Assembly: GCA_944325665.1 (NCBI GenBank)
Contig: CALVAY010000004.1
Span: forward strand, 49,888 to 113,887
DNA length: 64,000 nucleotides
Direction of reading: 5' to 3'
Source of the DNA: Candidatus Gastranaerophilales bacterium
GTDB taxonomy: Bacteria; Cyanobacteriota; Vampirovibrionia; Gastranaerophilales; Gastranaerophilaceae
Shown: positions 43,354 to 52,374 of the stretch, piece after piece
Numbering within the stretch: position 1 is the first letter of the stretch
How the letters are laid out: each line of letters starts with the position of its first letter
Made by a program: the position numbers and the translations under genes
Notes under the pieces: model-generated
What the model was told of the DNA's origin: nothing
Database searches by the model: none
What the model saw: only the letters and a program-made list of their open reading frames with translations

Positions 43354-44184
43354 CTAAAACTTCTTTTGAAGCATTTTTGCAAATTCAACATGAAGAGCAT
43401 GCCCCGCTTCTTTTGCAAAAATATTGGCATTCAACAATAGAGGGTTAACTCCGGTTAAATACAAATCACCGATTATATCCAGAATTTTATGCTTAACAGG
43501 CTCAAATTCACTTCTTAATTTTGAAGTATAAGTTCCGTCATCTACCATGCCAAGCGTATTTTCGATTGTAACACCCTTTGAAATACCCATCTTTTGATAC
43601 GTTTCAAGGTCTTTTAGATAACCAAAGGTGCGAGCTTCAATAATTTCATTCATATTTACATCCTGATTTAAAGTCGCCCAGCGATTTTTTAAATCGGGAT
43701 GATTAAAATTAACCGCATAAGTAATTGTTGTTTTAGCTTCTTGCGGAGTTACTGTAATTAGTGAATTATTTTTAACAAAAGACAAAGTTTCCCCTAATGG
43801 TTTTACTTCATCCGTTTCGCCAACATAGCCCGTTTGGTTAAATAAATCTACCCAAACTTTTGCGCTGCCGTCCATAATCGGGATTTCATAACCTTGAGAT
43901 TTAAAATAAACATCAAGATTATCAATACCGCAAATTGCACAAGCTGCCATAAAATGTTCAACAAGAGCAATTTTAGCATCTGCTCCCTCATTTACGTTAG
44001 CCAATACAACAAAATGCTCACATGAAACAACATTTGATGCCTTAGCCTCAACAAGTTTGTCATTTATAAAAAATCTGATACCTTGTTTTTCATCTGACAA
44101 ATTCGGGCAAATTTCAACATCTGCCTCAAGATTTGTCATTAAACCTCTGCCGTTTGCATTAATTTTAGATTTTACCGTCTTCAT
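43354..44184 (-). CDS. lpxC: UDP-3-O-acyl-N-acetylglucosamine deacetylase
   Basis: A 276-aa zinc deacetylase making the committed step of lipid A. Zinc and active-site motifs are [16 protein letters not shown] with a His ligand, [14 protein letters not shown], and [20 protein letters not shown] with the second His and the Asp ligand. The C-terminal His is in [13 protein letters not shown]. It overlaps lpxD by 20 bases and has little Shine-Dalgarno, so translational coupling is likely. It is not fused to fabZ, unlike the version in Bacteroidota. Confidence 0.94.
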   Translation of the reverse strand: MKTVKSKINANGRGLMTNLEADVEICPNLSDEKQGIRFFINDKLVEAKASNVVSCEHFVVLANVNEGADAKIALVEHFMAACAICGIDNLDVYFKSQGYEIPIMDGSAKVWVDLFNQTGYVGETDEVKPLGETLSFVKNNSLITVTPQEAKTTITYAVNFNHPDLKNRWATLNQDVNMNEIIEARTFGYLKDLETYQKMGISKGVTIENTLGMVDDGTYTSKLRSEFEPVKHKILDIIGDLYLTGVNPLLLNANIFAKEAGHALHVEFAKMLQKKF

Positions 44185-45274
44185 TTAAAAATTTCTCATA
44201 ATCTTCTAATAAGTGTTGATATTTTTTATATTTTTGAACCATAACTTCTGCTTCGCTTAGGTATTTCAAGCGTTTTAAGAAGTCTTTTCTCAATACCGCA
44301 GGTGCGCCCATTAAGACAGATTTTGCAGGATGTGATTTTGTTACACCTGATTGAGCAAGAATAATTGAATCAGAGCCGATTGAAATGTGGTCAGCAAGAC
44401 CTGCTTGACCTGCTATTACAACTCTGTCGCCAACTTCGCAAGAACCTGCAATACCTACTTGAGATACTATCATACAAGCACGGCCGATTTTGCAGTTGTG
44501 TCCAATCATAACCAAGTTGTCTATCTTTGTCTGGTCGCCGATTGTGGTATTTTCGATTGTGCCTCTGTCTATTGTAGTATTCGCACCGATTTCAACATCG
44601 TTACCAATTACAACCGAACCAAGTGAAGGAATTTTAAAGACTTTTTGATTTTCCTTACCGCCTTTAATTTCTCCGTCTTTTCTTGCACTTTCAATGTTAT
44701 CGGGAGTTTCTGTAACAAAGCTAAAGCCGTCAGCACCAAGGCTTGCACCATGGTGAATAATACATCTGTCGCCTATTTGAACCCTATCGCCAATATTAAC
44801 TCCGGGGTGGAAAAGACAGTTTTCACCGATTTTTGCAAACTTACCCACATAAACATTGGGCAAAAGTGCACAGTTATCGCCGATAATTGCACCGCGAGAT
44901 ACAACAACATTGGGGCCTATTGAAACATTTTTACCCAATTTTGCCTCAGGGTGAATAGTTGCACTGGGGTGAATTCCAACAGGAGTATCCGGAGCTTCGT
45001 AGAATAAATTCAAAAGTTTCATCATTGCAAGTCTTGGGCGTTCAACCTCAATTGTTGTGATGTTATCAAGATTAACTCCCAAAGGAACAAGAGCAGCTTT
45101 TGCCTTTGTTGAAGCAAGGTTTTGAATTTCATCTTCACCCAAAGCCAAAGCCAGTGTGTTTTCATCTGCTAACAATGGCGGTGCAACTTTTTCAATTTGT
45201 GCTTCTTCAACAGTAGTTAAAATACCGCCCAAAAGTTCTGAAATTTCTTTTTGTGTAAAACTTTTCTTACTCAC
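44165..45274 (-). CDS. lpxD: UDP-3-O-(acyl)glucosamine N-acyltransferase
   Basis: Adds the second acyl chain in lipid A synthesis. The GTG at 45274 has AGGAG seven bases upstream and gives 369 aa; a TTG at 45289 is in frame but overlaps that Shine-Dalgarno. The N-terminal uridine-binding domain contains [20 protein letters not shown]. The beta-helix has [56 protein letters not shown] with the catalytic His, and [20 protein letters not shown]. It heads the lpxD-lpxC-fabZ-lpxA run, 46 bases after rfaE2. Confidence 0.94.
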   Translation of the reverse strand: MSKKSFTQKEISELLGGILTTVEEAQIEKVAPPLLADENTLALALGEDEIQNLASTKAKAALVPLGVNLDNITTIEVERPRLAMMKLLNLFYEAPDTPVGIHPSATIHPEAKLGKNVSIGPNVVVSRGAIIGDNCALLPNVYVGKFAKIGENCLFHPGVNIGDRVQIGDRCIIHHGASLGADGFSFVTETPDNIESARKDGEIKGGKENQKVFKIPSLGSVVIGNDVEIGANTTIDRGTIENTTIGDQTKIDNLVMIGHNCKIGRACMIVSQVGIAGSCEVGDRVVIAGQAGLADHISIGSDSIILAQSGVTKSHPAKSVLMGAPAVLRKDFLKRLKYLSEAEVMVQKYKKYQHLLEDYEKFLNEDGKI

Positions 45275-45320
45275 TTTACTGCTCCTCAAACATCTATGGA
45301 ATATGTCTATTTTAGTACAA

Positions 45321-45785
45321 TTATTTCATTTTGTCGATTATTTTTGTTGTAGATTTACCTTCGACAAAATCAATAAACTCTACTTTGCCGTTATTCTTAA
45401 GGATAACATCAGCCTCAGGCAAGGTTTCGAGGGTATAATCACCGCCTTTTGTATAAATATCGGGCTTAATTAAATCCAACAAATCAACGGGCGATTTTTC
45501 ATCAAACATAACAACGTAATCAACACATGCTAATGCACACAAAACTTCTGCCCTGTCCTCTTGAGGGTTTATCGGACGGGTTTCGCCTTTTAGAATTTTC
45601 ACCGAAATATCCGAATTAAGCCCCACAACCAAAATATCTCCAAAGCTTTTTGATTTTTGAAGATACCTGACATGGCCGACATGCAATATGTCAAAGCACC
45701 CGTTTGTTGCAACAACTTTTTTCCCCTTGGCTTTAAGTGTTTTTATAATCTCGCCAATATCTTTTCTATCTACTGTTTGTCCCAT
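45321..45785 (-). CDS. rfaE2: D-beta-D-heptose 1-phosphate adenylyltransferase (RfaE2/HldE C-domain type)
   Basis: A 154-aa nucleotidyltransferase that activates heptose 1-phosphate for LPS core synthesis. The start at 45785 (MGQTVDRKD) has AGGGG upstream; ATGs at 45791 and 45806 are alternatives. [20 protein letters not shown] carries the H-x-G-H site. [20 protein letters not shown] and [20 protein letters not shown] are diagnostic, and [18 protein letters not shown] ends the core. It stands alone without the kinase domain. It lies immediately after a terminator and may need its own promoter there. Confidence 0.9.
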   Translation of the reverse strand: MGQTVDRKDIGEIIKTLKAKGKKVVATNGCFDILHVGHVRYLQKSKSFGDILVVGLNSDISVKILKGETRPINPQEDRAEVLCALACVDYVVMFDEKSPVDLLDLIKPDIYTKGGDYTLETLPEADVILKNNGKVEFIDFVEGKSTTKIIDKMK

Positions 45786-45807
45786 TTTCATACCCCTAAA
45801 AAACAAA

Positions 45808-45831
45808 TGCAGCCGCCAAAAGACGGCTGCA
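45808..45831 (-). terminator. Rho-independent terminator between the parvulin gene and rfaE2
   Basis: A stem TGCAGCCG / CGGCTGCA with an 8-base loop. On the minus strand it is followed by TTTGTTTTTT, then directly by the Shine-Dalgarno of rfaE2. Confidence 0.78.
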
Positions 45832-45845
45832 AATATTAATGATAA

Positions 45846-46979
45846 CTATTTTGCAGGTGCTTGCTCTTCATTTTTCGGCGTTGTTTTATTAAGTGCAGCA
45901 GCTGCATCTCTTAATTGCTTTTGAATATTTTCAGGGTTGTATGACGGGTCGTTGAATTCTATTTTAGCTGTTGCCTTAAGACCGCCAAACAAACCTTGCA
46001 ATGCGGCAATTTTCTTTTGCTGTTCTAAATAAGCTTTAATTTCACCTTGAACTTGTTCAAATGGTGCAAGCCCTGCTGCCGCACGGTCAGTAACCATTAT
46101 AATGTGGAAACCGAACCAAGTAGGTACTACGTTTGAAACCGTATCGGGTTTAAGTGCAAAAGCTGCATCAGAGAACTCTTTTACCATTGCTTGATGAGCA
46201 AACATGCCTAAATCTCCGCCTTTATCGGCAGAAGCTTTATCATCAGAATATTTTTTAGCTAATTTAGGGAAATCTTTCGGATTTTTAGCAGCTTGTGCTT
46301 GGACATCTTTTGCAAGTGCAAGCTTTTTATCCATTTCCTCTTGGACTTTTTTATTTATTTCATCAGCAGATAATTTACCGTTTTTATCAGCGTCAATTAT
46401 GCTTTTTTTGATAACTTCGGGATTAGCTTGAATTAATATGTGAGAAGCTCTTACCCTTTCAGGATAGTTAAATTTTTGGATGTTTGCATTGTAAAAATCT
46501 TTTGCTTCCTTGTCATCTACCTTTACATTTGCGGTTGCCTCAAGCAATTTATTGATTTTTACCTCATTTGAAATATCTTCCGTAATTTTCTTTTCGCTTA
46601 CATTATTTTGTTTTAAAAGCTCGTTAAAACGCTCTTCGGAACCAAGTTGAGCGATAATTTCTTTTCTTTTTGCTTCAATCTCTTCCTTTGAAGCCGTAAT
46701 ATTTCTCTTAGCGTATTCTTGGTCAAGAAGTTTTCTTACAATTAAATCTTGAACAATTCTTTCTTTTGCAAGAAGCATCATAGGACTGTCAGGTCTTTTT
46801 TGTTCTTCTGAGGCTGCCTGATATTGAACATTATTTTTAACGGCATCCATGACCTTATCATAATCTGCCTTAGTAATTGCTTCGCCGTTAACGGTAACGA
46901 TTGCTTTGTTGTTAACCGAGCAACCCGCAAACAACAACAATGAACAAAAAGTTGCTGCCAATACCTTTGTAAACTTCAT
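45846..46979 (-). CDS. Parvulin-type peptidyl-prolyl isomerase lipoprotein (SurA/PrsA-like)
   Basis: A 377-aa foldase in the envelope. The lipoprotein signal ends LLLFAGC with Cys20. The N-terminal chaperone helices (AIVTVNGEAITKADYDKVMD) form a SurA-N-like region. The parvulin domain starts RVRASHILIQANPE and resumes with FPKLAKKYSDDKASADKGGD and WFGFHIIMVTDR. Between its first strand and helix, residues 196-207 are DADKNGKLSADE, a perfect EF-hand-type calcium loop (D, D, N, G, L, E at 1, 3, 5, 6, 8, 12). AAGGAG precedes the ATG. It lies 15 bases after mfd and ends at the terminator. Confidence 0.9.
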   Translation of the reverse strand: MKFTKVLAATFCSLLLFAGCSVNNKAIVTVNGEAITKADYDKVMDAVKNNVQYQAASEEQKRPDSPMMLLAKERIVQDLIVRKLLDQEYAKRNITASKEEIEAKRKEIIAQLGSEERFNELLKQNNVSEKKITEDISNEVKINKLLEATANVKVDDKEAKDFYNANIQKFNYPERVRASHILIQANPEVIKKSIIDADKNGKLSADEINKKVQEEMDKKLALAKDVQAQAAKNPKDFPKLAKKYSDDKASADKGGDLGMFAHQAMVKEFSDAAFALKPDTVSNVVPTWFGFHIIMVTDRAAAGLAPFEQVQGEIKAYLEQQKKIAALQGLFGGLKATAKIEFNDPSYNPENIQKQLRDAAAALNKTTPKNEEQAPAK

Positions 46980-46994
46980 AAATTTTACTCCTTA

Positions 46995-49900
46995 TTAATT
47001 TTGCATTTTAAATTCAGATATTATCTTAGATATATAATAAAACAAATCGGTTAATATGTTAAATATTTCATCAAAATTAAGTTCATTTTTATTCATAAGC
47101 AAAATGCCTTTAGCGTCTTGGCAACTTTTGGGCGGGTTTGTAAATCTAAAGTGTTTTGTTAAGCTGAAATCAAGCTTTCTTTTTAAGTACATCCACTCTC
47201 TTTCGTTGTAAGGAGTGTATATTCTTATATTATCGCTTGTTTCCCTGATTAAAGTTATGCCGTTTTGCTCTGCACTTAATCTCAATCTTATTATTTTTAT
47301 TAAATTTTCAACACTTTGGGGCAGTTTTGAAAATCTGTCCTTTAGGGCAATTACAACATTATCAAGCTCGGCAGCATTTTTAACATCGCTCAGGCGTTTA
47401 TATTCTATCATTTTCTGTTCACTGTCGCCGACCCACTCGTCAGGTATGTATGCAGTTACATTTAAATCCACCACGGCACTTTGTTGCTTTTTAACTTTTG
47501 CCTTAGCATAAGGATCTTTAGACTGATTTGCCTTCAGCTCGTTTACACACTCTTCCAATAAGTTGCAATAAGTGTCAAAGCCTACGTTTACCATATGACC
47601 GTGTTGTTTTGAGCCTAAAATATTACCTACGCCTCGAATTTCTATATCTCTTAGTGCTATATGATAGCCGCTTCCAAGGCTTTCAAAGTCTTTTATGGCG
47701 TTAAGGCGTTTATATGCGTCAGGGGTCAATTCTTTTGATTTTTTGTAAAAACAGTAACAATACGCCTGTCTGTCCGAGCGGCCTACTCTTCCTCTTAATT
47801 GGTAAAGCTGGGCCAAGCCAAAGCGGTCTGAATCGTTGATTATTATTGTATTTGCATTTGAAATATCAAGCCCTGATTCAATTATTGTGGTGCAAAGTAA
47901 AATATCATAATCACCGTTTGCAAATTCGTACATTATCTTCTCAAGCTCACCCTCTTTCATTTGCCCGTGAGCAACTGCTATTGTGGCATTAGGGACAAGA
48001 GAAGCTAAATAATCTCTGAACTGATAAATTGTTTCCACTCGGTTATAAAGATAGTAAACCTGCCCATCTCTTTGTATTTCGTGGTTTATGGCGTTTTTTA
48101 AATAATTTTCATTAAACTCGCCGACATAAGTTTTAACCGCAAGCCTGTTTTTAGGCGGAGTGTTAATTACAGAGAGGTCTTTTATGCCCGATAGAGCCAT
48201 ATTAAGCGTTCTTGGTATCGGTGTTGCAGACATTGCAAGTATATCAATATTTTCTCTGTATTTTTTCAATTTTTCTTTGTGTTTTACACCAAATTTATGT
48301 TCTTCATCTATTACCAAAAGACCCAAATTTTTAAATTGAATATCATCACCCAAAAGCCTGTGAGTACCTATTACAACATCCACATTGCCTTCGTTTATTT
48401 CTTTTACCACTTGTTTTTGCTCTTTTGCACTTCTAAAACGTGATAAAAGCTCAACTCTGACGCTAAAAGGTTTAAATCTTTCGCTTATGGTTTTGTAGTG
48501 CTGAAGAGTTAAAATTGTTGTGGGCGCAATAAGGGCTGTTTGTTTGCCCGACATAACAGCTTTAAACATAGCCCTTATGGCAATTTCCGTTTTGCCAAAA
48601 CCAACGTCGGCACAAATTAGCCTATCCATAGGCCTTGCTTCTTCCATATCCGCTTTTGTATCTACAATAGCCTTCATCTGATCGGGAGTTTCGGTAAATT
48701 CAAAAGCATCCTCCATTTCAAACTGCCAAGTGGTATCAGGCTCAAAAGCAATACCTTGGGACATTTGTCGCTTTGCATACAGCTCAAGCAAGTCTTGAGC
48801 AATAATTTCAACCTCTGCTTTTGCCTTAGCTTTTGTCGCTTCCCAAGCGCTTCCGCCCATCTTTGAAAGCTTTGGCTTGGCTGAACCTGAACCTCTGTAT
48901 CTGTACAGAAGGTTTATTTGCTCTGCGGGCATAAAAAGTTTATCTAAATTTGCGAACTCTATTTCAAGATAATCCTTCTTAACACCGTCTAACTCTTGCT
49001 TTGTAAGCCCTTTATAAATTCCGACCCCATGGATAGAATGCACGACATATTCGCCCTCTTTTATGTCATTTATGGAGTCGATATAATCTTGAGATTGCTT
49101 GTTTTTAAAGTATTTTCTAACTGTTACGTCTTTCGAGCGTTTATTAAAAAGCTCTTTATCCGTAAGGAAAATAAATTTGCCTTTAGGAGAGTCAAAATTG
49201 TCGTCAAATTCAATTATTCCGCCGCCTGAACTTAGGGAAGGCAAAAAGTTTAAATTATCCGAAAATATTTCATTCGCCTCAAAAACCTCTTGCAGCCTCT
49301 TTGGATAATCGGTACATATAAAAATTTTTGCATCGGATTTTAAATTTTCTTTTATATACTTGGTAATTTCATCCATATCGGAAGAAAACACCGGACACAA
49401 AGAAGTATTAAACTCAATTAATTTATCATATTCGTCATCTAAAAAATTATCAAAACCTATTGTTTTAAATTTTTTAATTTCTTTTTGAAATTCTTCAAAA
49501 GTAACGTGGTTTAATTCACAAAGAGGCAATTTAAGATTTGAGGCAAGCTCGCTTTGGTATTGTTGCCTAAAGTCTTTATCCAAGCTTTCAATTTTATTGT
49601 AAATTTGAGAAGTTTCATCAAGGACAATAACGTAGTCTTTAAAAAAGCTCAAAGGCAAGCAAAGTGAGTTTGTAAAGTATGTTTGATAGTATTCAATTCC
49701 TGAAAAATATCTTGCCTCATCAAGCTTTTCTTCAATTTGCGAGTAAATATCGCCTGCAATTTCATTATCTGTATTTTTTATTTGCTCCGATAATTTTTCT
49801 TTAAAGGTTTTAATGCTTTTATCATCAACTAAAAATTTATACAGCGGATAAATTGTTGTTTGCTTAATTTTTTCAAAACTTTTTTGAGTTTTGGGGTCAA

Positions 49901-50489
49901 AATATCTTATATCTTCAACACTATCTCCGAAAAACTCAATTCTAACAGGGTTTTTATCAAGAGCATATATGTCTAAAATATCACCTCTGACTGCAAATTC
50001 GCCAATGTCGGCTACACTTACAACCCTTTTGTAGCCAAGGTTTACAAGGGTATTTGTAATTTTTGAATAATCAATTTCATCATTGAGGCTGATTTTAAAA
50101 GAATTTTTTTCGTAAAAACTTTTTTGCGGAAACTTTTCAAACAAAGATTTTACAGGCATTGACACAATGTCATATTGCCCCAAAAGAACATTTATTTGCT
50201 CTTGATAAATGTAATAATTCTTCTCAACATCGTCATAAAAATTTATGTCTTGTGAGGGGAAAATTTTTGCTTCAATGTTGAAAAAATTTTCAAAGTCTTT
50301 TTGAAATTTAAGCGAAGCTTGCTCGTTTGAGCTTATAAAAAGTATTTTTTTGTTGCAATTAAGAATTGATTTAAAAACCAAAAGGCGAAGCGGGTTATTT
50401 AAGGCACTCAAAGACAGTTTTGAAACAGACGGTAAGTTCAAAAACCTAAAAAGTGCGGGTATATTAATATTTTTCAATTCTTCCTGCAT
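46995..50489 (-). CDS. mfd: Transcription-repair coupling factor
   Basis: A 1164-aa DNA translocase that removes stalled RNA polymerase and recruits UvrA. UvrB-like domains lie at the N-terminus (YKRVVSVADIGEFAVRGDIL). The RNA-polymerase-interacting CarD-type domain is GEYVVHSIHGVGIYKGLTKQ. Helicase motifs: ICADVGFGKTEIAIRAMFKA (Walker A), VIDEEHKFGVKHKEKLKK (D-E-E-H), AMSATPIPRTLNMALSG, and QLRGRVGRSDRQAYCYCFYK (motif VI). The TRCF C-terminal domain starts YIPDEWVGDSEQKMIEYKRL. The length is normal. It is preceded by the ROK kinase gene (26-base gap). Confidence 0.96.
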   Translation of the reverse strand: MQEELKNINIPALFRFLNLPSVSKLSLSALNNPLRLLVFKSILNCNKKILFISSNEQASLKFQKDFENFFNIEAKIFPSQDINFYDDVEKNYYIYQEQINVLLGQYDIVSMPVKSLFEKFPQKSFYEKNSFKISLNDEIDYSKITNTLVNLGYKRVVSVADIGEFAVRGDILDIYALDKNPVRIEFFGDSVEDIRYFDPKTQKSFEKIKQTTIYPLYKFLVDDKSIKTFKEKLSEQIKNTDNEIAGDIYSQIEEKLDEARYFSGIEYYQTYFTNSLCLPLSFFKDYVIVLDETSQIYNKIESLDKDFRQQYQSELASNLKLPLCELNHVTFEEFQKEIKKFKTIGFDNFLDDEYDKLIEFNTSLCPVFSSDMDEITKYIKENLKSDAKIFICTDYPKRLQEVFEANEIFSDNLNFLPSLSSGGGIIEFDDNFDSPKGKFIFLTDKELFNKRSKDVTVRKYFKNKQSQDYIDSINDIKEGEYVVHSIHGVGIYKGLTKQELDGVKKDYLEIEFANLDKLFMPAEQINLLYRYRGSGSAKPKLSKMGGSAWEATKAKAKAEVEIIAQDLLELYAKRQMSQGIAFEPDTTWQFEMEDAFEFTETPDQMKAIVDTKADMEEARPMDRLICADVGFGKTEIAIRAMFKAVMSGKQTALIAPTTILTLQHYKTISERFKPFSVRVELLSRFRSAKEQKQVVKEINEGNVDVVIGTHRLLGDDIQFKNLGLLVIDEEHKFGVKHKEKLKKYRENIDILAMSATPIPRTLNMALSGIKDLSVINTPPKNRLAVKTYVGEFNENYLKNAINHEIQRDGQVYYLYNRVETIYQFRDYLASLVPNATIAVAHGQMKEGELEKIMYEFANGDYDILLCTTIIESGLDISNANTIIINDSDRFGLAQLYQLRGRVGRSDRQAYCYCFYKKSKELTPDAYKRLNAIKDFESLGSGYHIALRDIEIRGVGNILGSKQHGHMVNVGFDTYCNLLEECVNELKANQSKDPYAKAKVKKQQSAVVDLNVTAYIPDEWVGDSEQKMIEYKRLSDVKNAAELDNVVIALKDRFSKLPQSVENLIKIIRLRLSAEQNGITLIRETSDNIRIYTPYNEREWMYLKRKLDFSLTKHFRFTNPPKSCQDAKGILLMNKNELNFDEIFNILTDLFYYISKIISEFKMQN

Positions 50490-50515
50490 ATTTTAAGTAT
50501 GACACAAATAAATAA

Positions 50516-51475
50516 TTAAAGAACTCTTTTTTCAAGTAAAGCAGCACCTACAACGCCTGAATAATCACCAAGTGCAGCTTTTTTAAACTCAATTGATAAA
50601 GCAGGGGTGGGAAGCGCTTTTGCACGAGCCTTTTTGATTGTTTTTAAATAAAATTCGTCAACACTTTGAATTAATCCGCCGCCTAAAATTATAAGCTCGG
50701 GATTATAAAAGTTTATAACACTTGCTATTCCGCCCGAAAGATAATCTATTGCTTCATTTACATACTGCGTAACAACTTCATCATGGGCATCTAAAGATTT
50801 TTTTATGTGCTTTGAACTTATGGAGTTCTTGCCTTCGCAAAGCTCAGTTATGATTGACTTTCTGCCTTTTTTAACAGCACCCAATATCCTTGATTCGATT
50901 GCACTTCTTGACGCATAAGCCTCGAGGCATCCGTTACCGCCGCAAGCACAAGCTCTACCGTTTAAATCTACTATAATATGTCCGATTTCACCTGCACTTT
51001 GGCTTGCGCCAAGATGAATTTTACCGTCTTTTACAATAGATGAGCCTATTCCCGTACCTACAAAAATACAGACTATATCCTTATGCTCTCTTCCCGCGCC
51101 GAAATTTAACTCGCCAAAAGTTGCAACTTCAACATCATTTCCGACATAAACGGGGATATTAAATTCTTTTTCTAAAATCTCTTTTATGTGCAAATCCTTA
51201 CACTCAAGGTTAACGGCATTAATTAACACCCCTTGTTCTCTTTCAACCTGACCTGCAAGCCCGATACCGATTGAAGATATCTCATCTTTTTTAATATCGC
51301 TGGCACTAAAAAGCTCATTTAGGGTTTCAATAATTTTTGAGCCGACTTTTTTGTTGCCTTTTTCTTTTTTAGTCTTGTTTTTTACTTCAAATAAAACTTT
51401 TCCTGTTGATTTTTCAACAACTCCGGCTAATATCTTAGTTCCGCCTAAATCTATTCCGATTGAATACTTTTTCAT
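50516..51475 (-). CDS. ROK family sugar kinase, second copy
   Basis: A 319-aa paralogue of the kinase at 10083-11033. GIDLGGTKILAGVVE binds ATP phosphate, FVGTGIGSSIVKDGKIHLGA is motif 2, and AGEIGHIIVD is followed by the zinc cluster ACACGGNGCLEAYASRSAI. GGGLIQSVDEFYL closes the adenosine site. TAGGAATTT lies before the ATG. It follows plsC by six bases, suggesting one transcript through mfd and the parvulin gene. Glucose, mannose or N-acetyl-hexosamine could be the substrate. Confidence 0.88.
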   Translation of the reverse strand: MKKYSIGIDLGGTKILAGVVEKSTGKVLFEVKNKTKKEKGNKKVGSKIIETLNELFSASDIKKDEISSIGIGLAGQVEREQGVLINAVNLECKDLHIKEILEKEFNIPVYVGNDVEVATFGELNFGAGREHKDIVCIFVGTGIGSSIVKDGKIHLGASQSAGEIGHIIVDLNGRACACGGNGCLEAYASRSAIESRILGAVKKGRKSIITELCEGKNSISSKHIKKSLDAHDEVVTQYVNEAIDYLSGGIASVINFYNPELIILGGGLIQSVDEFYLKTIKKARAKALPTPALSIEFKKAALGDYSGVVGAALLEKRVL

Positions 51476-51481
51476 AAATTC

Positions 51482-52339
51482 CTATTTTAAATCAATTTTT
51501 TGTTTATTCTTTAAACCTTTTTGTTTAAGCTTTTCTTCAATGTATCTCCACCATTTAAGCTTTTGTTTAAACAAATACTGATACCCTTCAAAGTTTGCGC
51601 TTGAAATATCACTTTGTTGCTTATCCAAAAACGCTTCAAACTCTTTTTCAAGGGTTTCGGTTGCTTTTTTTCTGTCAAATTTTATATCATCAACCACACG
51701 AGGCTCGCCAAATTCAACCAAAATCTCAGGTCTGTCCTGTCTTAAAAACGTGTAGTTAACAGCAACAGGCACAAGGTTAACCCCGCCAAACTTTTTAACC
51801 GCTTCTTTTGCAATGTAAGCTAAGCCCGATTGGAAGACTTCGGGTCTGTAATGAGGCGGTCTTATTATGCCTTGAGGGAAAATCCAAAAAGCAATATCAG
51901 GCGAATTCAGTGTTGTTACCGCATACTGCAAGAACTTCATTGAAGCCTGCGGAGATTTTTTGTTTATGGGAAAACATCCGACATATTGAAAAAGCGGAAA
52001 TCTGTTCATTTCTTCTATCATAAATCTGAAACGAGGTTTCTCTATCTTTTTCTTAACAATTCTATATACAATATTATATGCTAAAACGCCGTCCCACCAG
52101 TTATTGTGAGGTGCGTAAAATATCGTCGCCTTTGTTTTATCTCTTTTGTCAAGGTTATCTAAATTCTTGTACATAAGAGAGCAAAAGCGCGTTTCAAGCA
52201 TTTTTGGGAAAACAAAATCACCAATAAAGTGCCAGAAAGGAATATTTTTTGCCTCTCTAAATTTTTCCTCACGGTTTCTTAATTTAGTCGGTGGAACTGC
52301 ACTATATAAATGTTGCGGTGTTTCCTCGATGTGTGTCAT
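51482..52339 (-). CDS. 1-acyl-glycerol-3-phosphate acyltransferase-like protein (PlsC family)
   Basis: A 285-aa acyltransferase probably acting in phospholipid synthesis. The catalytic H-x4-D is in FYAPHNNWWDGVLAYNIV. The FPEGT box is altered to WIFPQGIIRPPHYRPEVFQS, Glu to Gln, which is unusual. GLAYIAKEAVKKFGGVNLVP is the third block. There is no strong membrane helix beyond a weak one near the middle. AAGGAT is close to the ATG. It lies between the 1221-aa protein gene (35-base gap) and the ROK kinase. Confidence 0.82.
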   Translation of the reverse strand: MTHIEETPQHLYSAVPPTKLRNREEKFREAKNIPFWHFIGDFVFPKMLETRFCSLMYKNLDNLDKRDKTKATIFYAPHNNWWDGVLAYNIVYRIVKKKIEKPRFRFMIEEMNRFPLFQYVGCFPINKKSPQASMKFLQYAVTTLNSPDIAFWIFPQGIIRPPHYRPEVFQSGLAYIAKEAVKKFGGVNLVPVAVNYTFLRQDRPEILVEFGEPRVVDDIKFDRKKATETLEKEFEAFLDKQQSDISSANFEGYQYLFKQKLKWWRYIEEKLKQKGLKNKQKIDLK

Positions 52340-52374
52340 ATCCTTAGTCTAGTCAAAATTTTTAAATGTGTCAA

